A stretch of DNA of 64,000 nucleotides, from positions 62,001-126,000 of the forward strand of contig JALOPI010000002.1 in the NCBI GenBank assembly GCA_025453975.1. The letters run 5' to 3'. The stretch comes from Syntrophobacteraceae bacterium. Lineage in GTDB: Bacteria > Desulfobacterota > Syntrophobacteria > Syntrophobacterales > Syntrophobacteraceae. The position numbers and the translations under genes were made by a program. Under the pieces are notes generated by a model that made no database searches, was not told the origin of the DNA, and saw nothing but the letters and a program-made list of their open reading frames with translations. Position 1 is the first letter of the stretch; each line of letters begins with the position of its first letter. Shown piece after piece: positions 51,351 to 60,477 of the stretch.

Positions 51351-52529
51351 ATGAAAAATGCGGTTATTGTGAGCGCAGTGCGCACTCCCGTCGGCAGCTT
51401 CGGAAAGTCTCTCAAGGACATCCCCGCGGTGGATCTCGGTGTGATCGCCTTGAAGGAGGCCCTCAAGCGTATCGACCTGCAGCCGGAACTGGTGGATGAG
51501 GTCATTCTGGGCAATGTTCTTCAGGCGGGGCTCGGACAGAACCCGGCCCGGCAGGTCTGCATCCGCGCGGGACTGCCCCAGGAAGTTCCCGCTTTCACCA
51601 TCAACAAGGTTTGTGCCTCGGGGCTGAAGTCGGTGTTCCTGGCTGCCCAGGCGGTCATGACCGGTGATGCGGAAGTCGTGGTGGCCGGGGGCATCGAGAA
51701 CATGAGCGCCGCGCCTTACGCGTTGAAGGGCGCCCGGTGGGGACAGCGCATGGGCGACGGGAAGCTGGTGGACCTCATGATCCTGGATGGGCTATGGGAC
51801 GCCTTCAATGGCTACCACATGGGGAATACGGCGGAAAACGTCTCCGAGCGGTTCAAAGTATCACGCGAGGAGCAGGACGAGCTCGCCCTGGCCAGCCAGC
51901 AGAAGGCCGAGGCGGCCATCAAGGCCGGACGCTTCAAGGATGAGATCGTTCCCGTGCCGATTCCCCAGCGCAAGGGAGACCCTGTTCTTTTCGACACCGA
52001 TGAGCACCCGCGCTTCGGCACGACGCTGGAAGCCCTGAAGAAGCTTCCACCGGCCTTCAAACAGGGGGGGTCCGTTACGGCTGGCAATGCCTCGGGCATC
52101 AACGACGGCGCGGCCATCATCATCGTCATGAGCAGCGACAAGGCAGCCTCCCTGGGGCTCAAGCCCATGGCGGCCATCCGCTCCTACGCTTCAAGCGGGG
52201 TCGATCCCGCCATCATGGGGGTGGGGCCCGTCCGCGCGAGCCAGAAGGCACTGGCCCGTGCCGGATGGAAGGCTCAGGATCTGGATGTCATCGAGGCTAA
52301 CGAGGCTTTTGCCGCCCAGGCCATCGCCGTCAACCGCGAAATGGGGTGGGATCTCTCCCGGGTGAACTTCAACGGTGGGGCCATCGCCATCGGGCATCCC
52401 ATAGGCGCCTCCGGGGCTCGCATCCTGACGACCCTCCTCCACGAAATGCTGAAGCGGGACGCGAAAAAAGGCCTCGGCACACTCTGCATCGGCGGGGGAC
52501 AGGGATCCGCCATCGTGCTCGAGCGTTGA
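51351..52529 (+). CDS. Acetyl-CoA C-acetyltransferase (thiolase)
   Basis: 392 aa, TTTTGGAGGTAATTCT before the ATG. Nucleophile Cys in [36 protein letters not shown] with the catalytic His, and CIGGGQGSA with the second Cys. It condenses or cleaves acetoacetyl-CoA. First of three beta-oxidation genes, with the crotonase 37 bases later. Confidence 0.95.
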   Translation: MKNAVIVSAVRTPVGSFGKSLKDIPAVDLGVIALKEALKRIDLQPELVDEVILGNVLQAGLGQNPARQVCIRAGLPQEVPAFTINKVCASGLKSVFLAAQAVMTGDAEVVVAGGIENMSAAPYALKGARWGQRMGDGKLVDLMILDGLWDAFNGYHMGNTAENVSERFKVSREEQDELALASQQKAEAAIKAGRFKDEIVPVPIPQRKGDPVLFDTDEHPRFGTTLEALKKLPPAFKQGGSVTAGNASGINDGAAIIIVMSSDKAASLGLKPMAAIRSYASSGVDPAIMGVGPVRASQKALARAGWKAQDLDVIEANEAFAAQAIAVNREMGWDLSRVNFNGGAIAIGHPIGASGARILTTLLHEMLKRDAKKGLGTLCIGGGQGSAIVLER

Positions 52530-52566
52530 TGAGCCGTCACCCTTTCCGAAGGAGGATTTTTCCATC

Positions 52567-53358
52567 ATGGCCTATGAAAATATTCTGTTCGAGGTGAAGG
52601 ATGGGGTTGGCGTGCTGACCTTCAACCGGCCCAAGGCCCTCAACGCTCTGAATCCCGCCACCATCGAGGAGATCAGCGATGTCATCGATCGTGTGCGAAA
52701 GGATGACTCCGTGCGCGTGCTTGTGCTCACCGGCGCCGGGGAGAAGGCCTTCGTGGCGGGTGCCGACATCACCCAGTTCCCTAAAATGAATCCTCTCGAG
52801 GCTCGTGCCTTTGCCGAAAGGGGCCAGGATGTTTTTGCCAGGCTCGAGCAGCTGCCCAAGCCCGTCATCGCGTGCTGCAACGGGTTCACCCTGGGCGGGG
52901 GATGCGAGCTTGCCATGAGCTGCGATTTCATCTACGCCTCGGACAAGGCGAGGTTCGGGCAGCCCGAGATCAATCTCGGCATCATCCCCGGTTTTGGCGG
53001 AACGCAGAGGCTCTCCCGACTGGTGGGCCGCGCCAGGGCCAAGGAGCTTTGCATGACCGGTGAGATGATCGATGCCCAGCGGGCCAGGGAGATCGGCCTG
53101 GTGGCCAAGGTCTTTCCGGCGGACCAGCTCCTGGACGAGACGCTCAAGGTCGCATCCCAGCTGGCTGCCAAGAGTCTGGTGGCTCTCCGGACCATCAAGC
53201 TCGTGGTCGACAGGGGTGCCGACGTGGATTTGAAAAGCGGATGCGCCATCGAGGCCGAGGCCTTCGGAGCGAGCTTCGCCAGCCAGGATGCCAGGGAGGG
53301 CGTGGCTGCCTTTCTCGAGAAGCGCAAGCCGGAATTCAAGGGATCCCTCACCAGCTAG
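52567..53358 (+). CDS. Enoyl-CoA hydratase (crotonase family)
   Basis: 263 aa, GAAGGAGGATTTTTCC-type site. Crotonase markers: TGAGEKAFVAGADI (oxyanion hole), CNGFTLGGGCELAMSCDF with a catalytic Glu, and FGQPEINLGIIPGFGGTQRL with the second Glu. Probably hydrates crotonyl-CoA to 3-hydroxybutyryl-CoA. Between thiolase and acyl-CoA dehydrogenase. Confidence 0.94.
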   Translation: MAYENILFEVKDGVGVLTFNRPKALNALNPATIEEISDVIDRVRKDDSVRVLVLTGAGEKAFVAGADITQFPKMNPLEARAFAERGQDVFARLEQLPKPVIACCNGFTLGGGCELAMSCDFIYASDKARFGQPEINLGIIPGFGGTQRLSRLVGRARAKELCMTGEMIDAQRAREIGLVAKVFPADQLLDETLKVASQLAAKSLVALRTIKLVVDRGADVDLKSGCAIEAEAFGASFASQDAREGVAAFLEKRKPEFKGSLTS

Positions 53359-53490
53359 GAGGCTGCCCAAGTACCGTCATTTCGAGCGTCAGCATGCATG
53401 ATCGATTTTCGCGATCACCGGTGTTATTCGGGATTTTGCTCCTCCCTGTGCTCCGCTCGAAATGACAAAAAGGAATCCTCGGACAGCCTC
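53359..53490. repeat. ~130-bp dispersed repeat with inverted ends, copy 2
   Basis: GAGGCTGCC ... GTCATTTCGAGC ... GCTCGAAATGAC ... GGACAGCCTC: the internal arms are good inverted repeats and the ends pair as well. Related to the copy at 21268-21398. It lies between the crotonase stop and the acyl-CoA dehydrogenase. Confidence 0.6.
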
Positions 53491-53638
53491 CTGACGCGGC
53501 CATGCCGCGGCAGGGTCCGGATGATCCCCCATGAGGCCTCCCGTAGACACAGCTGTCCGTCGAATGGAAGCGGTTGATATGGATTAGCCCGGAATTGCGG
53601 CGGATTTTCAGGAATCTATTGATAGCGGAGGAATGGCA

Positions 53639-54787
53639 ATGAATTTTGAGCTGACCGAAGAGCAAAGAATGATCCAGGACATGGCTCGCAAATTCGCCGA
53701 GCGGGAGATCAAGCCTGTTGCGGCGGAGCTGGATCGCACCCACCAGCATCCGGAAGAGATCGTGAAAAAGATGGGCGAGCTGGGCCTGCTGGGCGTGACC
53801 ATTCCCGACGAGTACGGCGGAGCGGGGATGGACTACGTGTGCTACGTCCTCTCCATGATCGAGATTTCCAAGGCCTGCGCCTCGTGCGGCGTCATCATGA
53901 GTGTCTGCAACAGCCTCTACAACTTCCCCGTCCACGCCTATGGCACGGAAGAGCAGAAGCAGAAGTACCTGCGCCCCGTGGCCAGCGGCGAAGCCCTGGG
54001 CTGCTACGGGCTCACCGAGGCGGGCGCCGGGTCCGACCCCGCCAAGATGGGCACGACGGCGGTCCTGGACGGAGACGAGTGGGTCATCAACGGTTCCAAG
54101 AAATTCATCACCAACGGCAACGTGGCGAGCTACTGCGTCCTGGCGGCCGTGACGGACAGGGCGGCAGGCTACAAGGGCATCAGCTCCTTCATCGTGGATC
54201 TCAAGAACACGGCCGGCTTTCATGTGGGTGCGGTGGAGGACAAGCTGGGCATCAACGCATCGGGGACGGCGGAGCTGGTCTTCGAGGATGCCCGCATTCC
54301 CGGGGAGAATCTCCTGGGCAAGCCTGGCGAGGGGTTCAAGCAGATGCTGACCACCCTTGACGGCGGGCGCATCGGCATTGCCTCTCAGGCCATCGGCATC
54401 GGGCGCGCCACCCTGGAGGAAGCCATCGAGTATTCTCAGACGCGGGAACAGTTCGGGCGACCCATTTCAGCATTCCAGGCCATCCAGTGGAAGCTGGCGG
54501 ACATGGCGACGCAGCTGGATGCGGCGGAGCTGCTGACGCTCCGGGCTGCCTGGCTCGAGCAGAACCACCGCCATTATGAGAAGGAAGCCGCCATGGCCAA
54601 GCTCCTGGCTTCGGACACGGCCATGTGGGCCGCCGTCGAGGGTGTTCAGATCCTCGGAGGATACGGGTATTGCCGTGAATACCCCATGGAGCGCCATATG
54701 CGCGATGCCAAGATCACGCAGATCTATGAAGGCACCAATGAGATCATGAGGCTGGTGATTTCGCGCAACCTCCTCAAGCAGCGTTGA
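53639..54787 (+). CDS. Acyl-CoA dehydrogenase, short-chain type
   Basis: 382 aa from the ATG at 53639, six bases after GGAGGA; the track ATG at 53633 sits directly on that site. MNFELTEEQRMIQDMARKFA, LGCYGLTEAGAGSD (flavin/substrate contact), WVINGSKKFITNG, EGFKQMLTTLDGGRIGIASQ and the catalytic Glu in QIYEGTNEIMR. Oxidises butyryl-CoA-like substrates with electrons passed to ETF. It may be a separate unit because of the repeat upstream. Confidence 0.95.
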   Translation: MNFELTEEQRMIQDMARKFAEREIKPVAAELDRTHQHPEEIVKKMGELGLLGVTIPDEYGGAGMDYVCYVLSMIEISKACASCGVIMSVCNSLYNFPVHAYGTEEQKQKYLRPVASGEALGCYGLTEAGAGSDPAKMGTTAVLDGDEWVINGSKKFITNGNVASYCVLAAVTDRAAGYKGISSFIVDLKNTAGFHVGAVEDKLGINASGTAELVFEDARIPGENLLGKPGEGFKQMLTTLDGGRIGIASQAIGIGRATLEEAIEYSQTREQFGRPISAFQAIQWKLADMATQLDAAELLTLRAAWLEQNHRHYEKEAAMAKLLASDTAMWAAVEGVQILGGYGYCREYPMERHMRDAKITQIYEGTNEIMRLVISRNLLKQR

Positions 54788-54837
54788 TGGCAGGGGGGGG
54801 CCATTTTCGAGGCATACCGAAGGATTCCAAAGTCAAA

Positions 54838-54871
54838 AGCCCCGAGCTTCCAGCACTGGAGGCTCAGGGCT
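54838..54871 (+). terminator. Hairpin after the acyl-CoA dehydrogenase gene
   Basis: AGCCCCGAGC ... GCTCAGGGCT, one mismatch in ten pairs; short T content after it (TCTGATTTG). Probable but weak terminator. Confidence 0.5.
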
Positions 54872-55010
54872 CTGATTTGCCTGGTATCGGGGATGGAGCA
54901 AGCAGGCAGGCCAGATCATCCCTTCGATCGAGCAGTTCTTCGTTCCATTTTAAGCCCTTGTTCGTGTCGGTGATCACGCCATCGAGTATCGCGGATCGAC
55001 CACCGACTCT

Positions 55011-55205
55011 CTACGCCGAGCGCAGAAGACGGCGCTCACGCCGCTGTATCCGCTTGATCGCCTTCTTTTTCTTGATCCGTCGCCGTTCTCCCTTGGAGAG
55101 ATAGTAATTGTGGCGACGCAAGACAGGCTGGACGTTCTTCTGAAAATCCTTACGAAGCTTGCGGATCTTTTTTTCTATGCTTTCCCGGGTTTCACCCTCC
55201 GCCAT
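55011..55205 (-). CDS. rpsU: 30S ribosomal protein S21
   Basis: 64 aa, very basic. RRHNYYLSKGERRRIKKKKA followed by KRIQRRERR is the S21 C-terminal pattern (the YEKP-x-RRRKK-type region), preceded by a helical ESIEKKIRKLRKDFQKN. GGCAGGTGAGTACTGA lies before the ATG. Slightly divergent from better known S21 sequences, hence moderate confidence. Confidence 0.7.
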   Translation of the reverse strand: MAEGETRESIEKKIRKLRKDFQKNVQPVLRRHNYYLSKGERRRIKKKKAIKRIQRRERRLLRSA

Positions 55206-55405
55206 TCAGTACTCACCTGCCTTTCGTGGTCAACCTCTTTCTCATTTCGCCAAAACCAGGACCATCGGGGCGTCGATCAGCCCAGCGATTCCGCGGGTGC
55301 CGAGCGACGGCCGCGGTGGGAATGACCTGGCCGCCTGCATAGACTCCAGAATTGGAAATTTCTAAAGCAAAACGGTCTGGAAATCAACACAACAAACGAC
55401 AAACT

Positions 55406-55430
55406 GAAAAAAACAATCTCCCGAGGGGAG
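55406..55430 (-). terminator. Intrinsic terminator of miaB
   Basis: On the minus strand CTCCC CTC GGGAG followed by ATTGTTTTTTTC. Short but with a strong T-tract, three bases beyond the miaB stop region. Confidence 0.75.
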
Positions 55431-55432
55431 GG

Positions 55433-56845
55433 TCATGACTGGGTGCGGGGCTGGCCGGCCTCGTTCCAGCGGCAGTCATCGTGCCCTGTCCGCTCGCCGA
55501 GCAGGGAATGCTGGAAGGCGTTGTGGATCCTGACGGTGACGAGCTGGCCCACGAGGTCCACGGGGCCCTGGAAGTTGACGATGCGGTTCTGCTCGGTTCG
55601 CCCGGTGAGCTGGTTTCCGTCCGACTGCTTGCTGAAGCCCTCCACCAGGACCTCCCGCTGGCCGCCGATCTCGGCCCGGTTCTTGTCCAGGACGATATCC
55701 ATCTGCAGTTTTTGAAGCTCCTGGAGTCGGCGGGCCTTAACGTCCGCCGGTATCTTGTCTGGGAGCTGCGAGGCGCTGGTGCCGGGTCTGTCCGAGTAGC
55801 TGAAGGAAAAGAGGTTGTCGAAGCGAATGGCGGCTATGAGCTGCATCGTCTGACGGAAGTCTTCCTCGGTCTCTCCCGGAAACCCGACCATGACGTCCGC
55901 CGAGAGTCCCATGTCCGGGCGCAGGGAGCGGAGTCGGTCGATGAGGCTCATATAACGGGCGGCCGTGTAGCTCCGGTTCATCTGTCGCAGGATGCGGTCG
56001 GAGCCCGACTGGAAGGGCAGGTGGATCCAGCGGCACAGGCGGGGCAGCTCGGCGAAGGCGCCCATGAGGCTCTCGGTCAGATCCTTGGGGTGGGACGTGG
56101 TGAACCGGATTCTGAGGACGCTCGTCCGGTCGTGGATCCGCCTGAGCAGCTCCGTAAAGGTCAGCCCCTCCTCCAATCCCTTCCCGTAGGAATTGACATT
56201 CTGCCCGAGGAGGAGCACCTCCTTCACGCCATGGCGCGTCAGGAGATCGATCTCATGGAGGATGGCGCCGGACCGCCGGCTGCGCTCGCGGCCACGGACA
56301 TGGGGGACGATGCAGTAGGAGCAGAAGTTGTCGCATCCCTGCATGATGGTGACGGGGGCGACCACGCCGGGAATGGTGAGCTCCCCCTTGCACAGGAGGG
56401 ATTCCCAGCCCTCCTCCTCGGATTCGGGGAGGTGAGCCAGCCGCTCGGACCGGGAGACGACCCGCTGCAGCAGGGAGCCGATGGACGGAATGGCGCGGGT
56501 TCCCAGAACGAGATCCAGGTGCTCGAATCGTCGGAGGAGGTCCGGACCCAGCTGCTGCGCCACGCACCCGGCCACGATGATGATGAGCCGGGGATTGTCC
56601 TTCTTGAGGCGGCGGAGGCGTCCCAGGAAGGAGTGAACTTTCTGCTCGGCCTTGGCGCGCACCGAGCAGGTGTTGAGGAAGATCACGTCAGCCTGCCGAA
56701 TGTCCGTCGTCGGAGTGTATCCCTGCGCCCCCAGGATGTGCTGAGCCCGCTGGGTGTCGTACTCGTTCATCTGGCAGCCGATGGTGTGAGCGTACAGATG
56801 GAGCGGCCCGTGTCGGGCGATGGGGGTGTCGGGGACAATGGGCAT
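55433..56845 (-). CDS. miaB: MiaB, tRNA-2-methylthio-N6-isopentenyladenosine synthase
   Basis: 470 aa. N-terminal UPF0004 domain with three cluster Cys (TIGCQMNEYD, FLNTCSVRAKAE, VAGCVAQQ), radical SAM motif GCDNFCSYCIVPHVRG, and a C-terminal TRAM domain (REVLVEG, LTGRTEQNR, VGQLVTVRI). It methylthiolates A37 of tRNAs. The last ~25 residues are an extra charged tail. Confidence 0.96.
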   Translation of the reverse strand: MPIVPDTPIARHGPLHLYAHTIGCQMNEYDTQRAQHILGAQGYTPTTDIRQADVIFLNTCSVRAKAEQKVHSFLGRLRRLKKDNPRLIIIVAGCVAQQLGPDLLRRFEHLDLVLGTRAIPSIGSLLQRVVSRSERLAHLPESEEEGWESLLCKGELTIPGVVAPVTIMQGCDNFCSYCIVPHVRGRERSRRSGAILHEIDLLTRHGVKEVLLLGQNVNSYGKGLEEGLTFTELLRRIHDRTSVLRIRFTTSHPKDLTESLMGAFAELPRLCRWIHLPFQSGSDRILRQMNRSYTAARYMSLIDRLRSLRPDMGLSADVMVGFPGETEEDFRQTMQLIAAIRFDNLFSFSYSDRPGTSASQLPDKIPADVKARRLQELQKLQMDIVLDKNRAEIGGQREVLVEGFSKQSDGNQLTGRTEQNRIVNFQGPVDLVGQLVTVRIHNAFQHSLLGERTGHDDCRWNEAGQPRTQS

Positions 56846-56854
56846 GCTTGCGCT

Positions 56855-57589
56855 TCAGTGCAGGGTCTTGGGTTTCTTGAGATTGGGATCCGACAGCCGG
56901 CCCACCAGGGCTCGCATCATCTGGAGCACCAGCTCGGGGTTGTCCTTGGCCACGGCATCCATGTCGCTGAGCTCGTACACTTCGACGGTGCTTGGCCCCA
57001 GGCTGGTCACGGTGGACTGGTGGGGCGCGTCGAGGAGGCACGCCATTTCGCCGAAGATCTCGCCCGGCTTCCGTATGACGGCGATCTCCTCGCCGTCGCT
57101 GGTGACCCTGAGTCCCCCCTCGCTGGAGACGAGCCGGAAGAAAACCCTCGCCATTGCTCCCTCCTCGATGATCTTGTCCCCATCACCGTAGTAATGGACC
57201 CGGACGCCCTCGATGGAGAAATCTCCCGACTCGTCGGCGAGGGTGCGCGTCGTGTCCTTGAGCTGATGGAGAAGCGACTTCAGGATGCTCTGGGCCATGC
57301 GGGGATTCCCGCGGATGAAGCGGTCCAGGGCATCGGGCCCATAGGACGCCACGCGCGTCTCCGTGATGGCCCTGGCCGTGTAGGAGCTGGGCTTTTTGAA
57401 GACGACGCTCTCCAGTCCGAAAGTGTCATGGGGGCTCAGGACTCGAATGTTTCTCCCCCGCTCGCTGATCTGAACCTCTCCACTGAGGACGACATAGAAG
57501 ACCTCGCAGTCGTCACCTTCCCGGACGATGATGCCTCCGTAGGGATAAGCCCTGACTTCGAGGGCCTGCTGCCGTGAATGCTGCTCCAT
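56855..57589 (-). CDS. Protein with two cyclic-nucleotide-binding domains
   Basis: 244 aa. Two cNMP-type beta-barrels: IIVREGDDCEVFYVVLSGEV with FGLESVVFKKPSSYTA, and KIIEEGAMARVFFRLVSSEG with GEIFGEMACLLDAPHQSTV. No helix-turn-helix is seen, so it is probably a regulator acting by protein contact rather than a CRP-type transcription factor. Nine bases upstream of miaB on the same strand. Confidence 0.82.
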   Translation of the reverse strand: MEQHSRQQALEVRAYPYGGIIVREGDDCEVFYVVLSGEVQISERGRNIRVLSPHDTFGLESVVFKKPSSYTARAITETRVASYGPDALDRFIRGNPRMAQSILKSLLHQLKDTTRTLADESGDFSIEGVRVHYYGDGDKIIEEGAMARVFFRLVSSEGGLRVTSDGEEIAVIRKPGEIFGEMACLLDAPHQSTVTSLGPSTVEVYELSDMDAVAKDNPELVLQMMRALVGRLSDPNLKKPKTLH

Positions 57590-57701
57590 AGCTCCGGCCT
57601 TTCACCCTTTCTGGCGTACCAGGCTGTGCCCGGCGCGGTCATCCCTTGAACTCGCCCGCCTGCCGTGGCGAGCAGCTCCCGAGCCTGCGCCCGTGGGTAA
57701 T

Positions 57702-57941
57702 TCATGCGTCTTGAACGGCCAGTTGCCGGAGGCCCAGCCCCTCCTGCTCGGCTGCCAGAACCTCCCGGGCTTCGACCTCAAGCCCCGGGGCCATGTGGAT
57801 CTCGACCCAGCCCAGTGAAGCGTCCCGGGTCGTCACGGTGGCCATTCCCTCGTAGGCTTCAAGGATGAAGCGGAGGTAATGGATCCGTGAAGGCTTCACC
57901 AGACGATGAACAATGGTGCAATGGCCAGGCTGGCTCTCCAA
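57702..57941 (-). CDS. DUF4911-family protein
   Basis: 79 aa. RIHYLRFILEAYEGMATVTT and LGWVEIHMAPGLEVEAREVL fit DUF4911, small alpha/beta proteins of unknown function frequent in deltaproteobacteria. Upstream of the cNMP gene by ~110 bases on the same strand. Confidence 0.72.
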   Translation of the reverse strand: MESQPGHCTIVHRLVKPSRIHYLRFILEAYEGMATVTTRDASLGWVEIHMAPGLEVEAREVLAAEQEGLGLRQLAVQDA

Positions 57942-58157
57942 TTGAATCTCCTTCCGTTAGCCCCGAGACTATGATACCAAAGGAGATGAAAGGATGGAAG
58001 GGAAGTCCTCGCGTCCGCTCGGGAATCCTTGTGGCTCGGTTTTCGTGGTGCCATCGAATGCGGCAGGCCCGCCACCGGACGAGGCTGGCCATCCAATGGG
58101 CAGCTGTTGAGTGCCGGAGTGGGGGAGTCGCTTTTGGGGACCGCTCCCCAAGAAAGG

Positions 58158-59525
58158 ATGAAGGTCATGCATCAAAGCCATCCCCCGCTGGGACGATGTG
58201 CAGCCAGGTGGGGAAGCCTCGGGGTGGGGCGGCATGGACTCTCCAGCCTGGCTTGCGCGTTCGTCATGGGCTGGCTGCTCCTGACCGGCTTTCTTCCGAA
58301 TCCGCTCTGGGCTCAGCCCCCCCAGAAAACGGAAGTCTTCTTCGCTCAGGGGCGGTCCATGTATCATCCCAACGACCGACCCAGGAGCCAGCTGGAGGCA
58401 GCTCAGGACCTCATGTCCAGCGGAGTTCTGCAGGCGGTTGCGGGGATTCTGGGACCTGCCGGAGCCCAGAGCCAGTTTGGGCAGATCCAGGAGAAGATCC
58501 TCTCCAAAAAGGAGAAATACATCGACGGCTACCAGCTGGCCTCGGAAGGGCTGGCCAATGGCCTTTACCAGGTCACGGGGCAGGTCACGGTGTCGAGGGA
58601 GCTGCTGCTGCTGGACCTCAGGGATGCGGGCTTTCAGGTGCCCGCTCCAGCACAGGCCCGCGTGGGGGATCTGGTCCAGGGCAAGGTGCCGCGCGTGGTG
58701 CCGGGCTCGGCCCATCAGGAGCTGGAAAGCGGGAGGCCCGGCCGGGAGACTGGGCCGGCCAGACCCATGATCATCTGGGCTGTGTCGGAGAACTGGGAGT
58801 CCAAATGGGTCCTGCCCGACGATGCGGCGGGAGGGGGGCTGCCGCCGCTGGCCCGGTGTGTCCTGGAGAGCTCCAGGGGGCTGAATTGGACGCTGCGCTT
58901 CGTGCCACCCCAGTCGCTCCAGATGGACAAGGACGGAAGAATCAAGCCCGAGGAGGTGCTCGCCCTGTCCCGGCAGGCGGGCCTGGAAAAGGCGATCATC
59001 GGGCGGGCCTGGCTGGATGTGTCCCAGCCCGGCAACCATCGTGTTCTGGCGCTGCTGGAAACCATGGATGTGGCGTCGGGGAGCTTGCAGGGGGAGATCG
59101 GCCGTGAGCATGCCCTGCAGGGGGAGTCCGTGGAGGAGGGGATTCTTCATCTCGCGGAATCGGTGTCGCCGTCCATGGATCGGATCCTGTCCAGCGGGGA
59201 AGCCATGAGGCAGAATGGGGTTTCAGAGGCCCCCCGTGGACTCGAGACCTGGACACTGACCATACGGGCCTCACACCCTCAGAGCGCCTGGGAAATCGTT
59301 CGGAAAGAGATCGAGTCGCTGTTCAAGGATGCGAAGACGACAGGCTTCGAGATGGCGGCTTCCCAGATCACCGTTCAGGTGGAAGGGATCCAGGGGCAGG
59401 CCGTGAGGGATGCCCTGGACGGCCGTGAGATCTCGCCGGATATTCCTGCGATGCGGATCGAGGGATACTCGGAAGCCGAGCGCTCCATGGTGGTGAGCCT
59501 CGGGGCCTCGGAGGAGACGCACTAG
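58158..59525 (+). CDS. Secreted protein, DUF2066/FlgT-N-like, unknown role
   Basis: 455 aa from the ATG at 58158 (58167 is an alternative with better spacing); the track start at 58029 is upstream. A signal peptide (FVMGWLLLTGFLPNPLWAQ) precedes EVFFAQGRSMYHPND, SQLEAAQDLMSSGVLQAV and a repeated region with another DxF-type core (WTLTIRASHPQSAWEIVRKE). The first part resembles the N-terminal fold of FlgT and DUF2066 envelope proteins. Twelve bases before pgsA. Confidence 0.6.
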   Translation: MKVMHQSHPPLGRCAARWGSLGVGRHGLSSLACAFVMGWLLLTGFLPNPLWAQPPQKTEVFFAQGRSMYHPNDRPRSQLEAAQDLMSSGVLQAVAGILGPAGAQSQFGQIQEKILSKKEKYIDGYQLASEGLANGLYQVTGQVTVSRELLLLDLRDAGFQVPAPAQARVGDLVQGKVPRVVPGSAHQELESGRPGRETGPARPMIIWAVSENWESKWVLPDDAAGGGLPPLARCVLESSRGLNWTLRFVPPQSLQMDKDGRIKPEEVLALSRQAGLEKAIIGRAWLDVSQPGNHRVLALLETMDVASGSLQGEIGREHALQGESVEEGILHLAESVSPSMDRILSSGEAMRQNGVSEAPRGLETWTLTIRASHPQSAWEIVRKEIESLFKDAKTTGFEMAASQITVQVEGIQGQAVRDALDGREISPDIPAMRIEGYSEAERSMVVSLGASEETH

Positions 59526-59537
59526 GGGCATCAGCCG

Positions 59538-60095
59538 ATGACGATTCCCAACCTGTTGACCCTTTTAAGGATTTTTCTGACTCCCCTGCTCGTCTGGTTC
59601 CTGCTCGACCACAAACTGAGCCATGCTCTGGTGGTGTTTTTCATTGCCGGGCTGACGGACGGGCTGGATGGGCTCATCGCCCGTCTGCTGAATCAGAAAA
59701 GCAGGCTTGGGGCCTACCTGGACCCGCTTGCGGACAAGCTCCTCCTGGTGAGCAGCTTCATCCTGCTGGCCTGGCTTTCCAAGGTTCCCAACTGGCTGGT
59801 TGTCGTCACGGTGAGCCGTGACCTGATGATCGTGATGGGGATCGCGACCCTCAAGTTTCACGAGATTCCCTTTGAAATGAAGCCCACTGGGGTCAGCAAG
59901 ATCACGACCCTGTGCCAGCTGATGACGGTTCTGGCCCTGCTGGCCTCGGATCTGTTGCCGCTGCCGGGATGGATCTATTCGCTGTTCTTCGTGGCGACGA
60001 CGGCTTTCTCCGTCGTGAGCGGCGTGCAGTATGTCGCCGCGGGAGTGGCTCTCTTCGAAGGTCGACACCGCAACCACGAATGGCGCCGCCATTGA
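59538..60095 (+). CDS. pgsA: CDP-alcohol phosphatidyltransferase (PgsA-like)
   Basis: 185 aa membrane protein with about five hydrophobic segments. The CDP-alcohol motif DGLDGLIARLLNQKSRLGAYLDPLADK is complete (DGxxAR...G...D...D). MTIPNLLTLLRIFLTPLLVW is the usual N-terminus. Either phosphatidylglycerophosphate synthase or a related cardiolipin synthase. Ends just before the tRNA-Val promoter. Confidence 0.88.
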   Translation: MTIPNLLTLLRIFLTPLLVWFLLDHKLSHALVVFFIAGLTDGLDGLIARLLNQKSRLGAYLDPLADKLLLVSSFILLAWLSKVPNWLVVVTVSRDLMIVMGIATLKFHEIPFEMKPTGVSKITTLCQLMTVLALLASDLLPLPGWIYSLFFVATTAFSVVSGVQYVAAGVALFEGRHRNHEWRRH

Positions 60096-60113
60096 AGCTG
60101 CACGTCATTTCTC

Positions 60114-60142
60114 TTGACACCCTCCGGGGACATCGCTATAGA
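60114..60142 (+). promoter_or_regulatory. sigma70 promoter of tRNA-Val
   Basis: TTGACA, 17-base spacer, TATAGA, ending 14 bases before the tRNA. Confidence 0.8.
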
Positions 60143-60156
60143 TGCTCGCAATCTGT

Positions 60157-60231
60157 AGGCACGTAGCTCAGTGGGAGAGCGCTACCTTGACGCGGTAGAA
60201 GTCGGCGGTTCGAAACCGCCCGTGCCTACCA
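60157..60231 (+). tRNA. tRNA-Val (GAC)
   Basis: 75 bases with encoded CCA. Acceptor AGGCACG/CGTGCCT, D-arm GCTCAGTGGGAGAGC, anticodon stem CTACC/GGTAG with loop TTGACGC (anticodon GAC), T-arm GGCGGTTCGAAACCGCC. Confidence 0.96.
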
Positions 60232-60381
60232 GAAACGAAGAGCCGAAGCGGCCGCGTTCAACTCTGTGGTGTAAGGATCGCTCTGAATAAGGCGCCTGTT
60301 CGCTTTGTTGATATTCGATCGATCGAGCTGTAGCTCAGCCCTGAAACCAATCGAGCCTTTCGGTTGACTTCCTCGATGAAT

Positions 60382-60422
60382 AGGCATCCTCCCTCGGAAC
60401 GAGGCGCGGTGCCTTTTTTTAT
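60382..60422 (+). terminator. Terminator/attenuator hairpin in the thrS leader
   Basis: AGGCA ... CCTCGGAACGAGG ... TGCCT followed by TTTTTTT. It can end the tRNA-Val transcript or act as an attenuator; it lies 56 bases before thrS. Confidence 0.75.
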
Positions 60423-60477
60423 TAGGACTCACGGTCTGACTTCCCACGGCACATGAAGCCAGCACAGGACGCTGCAC

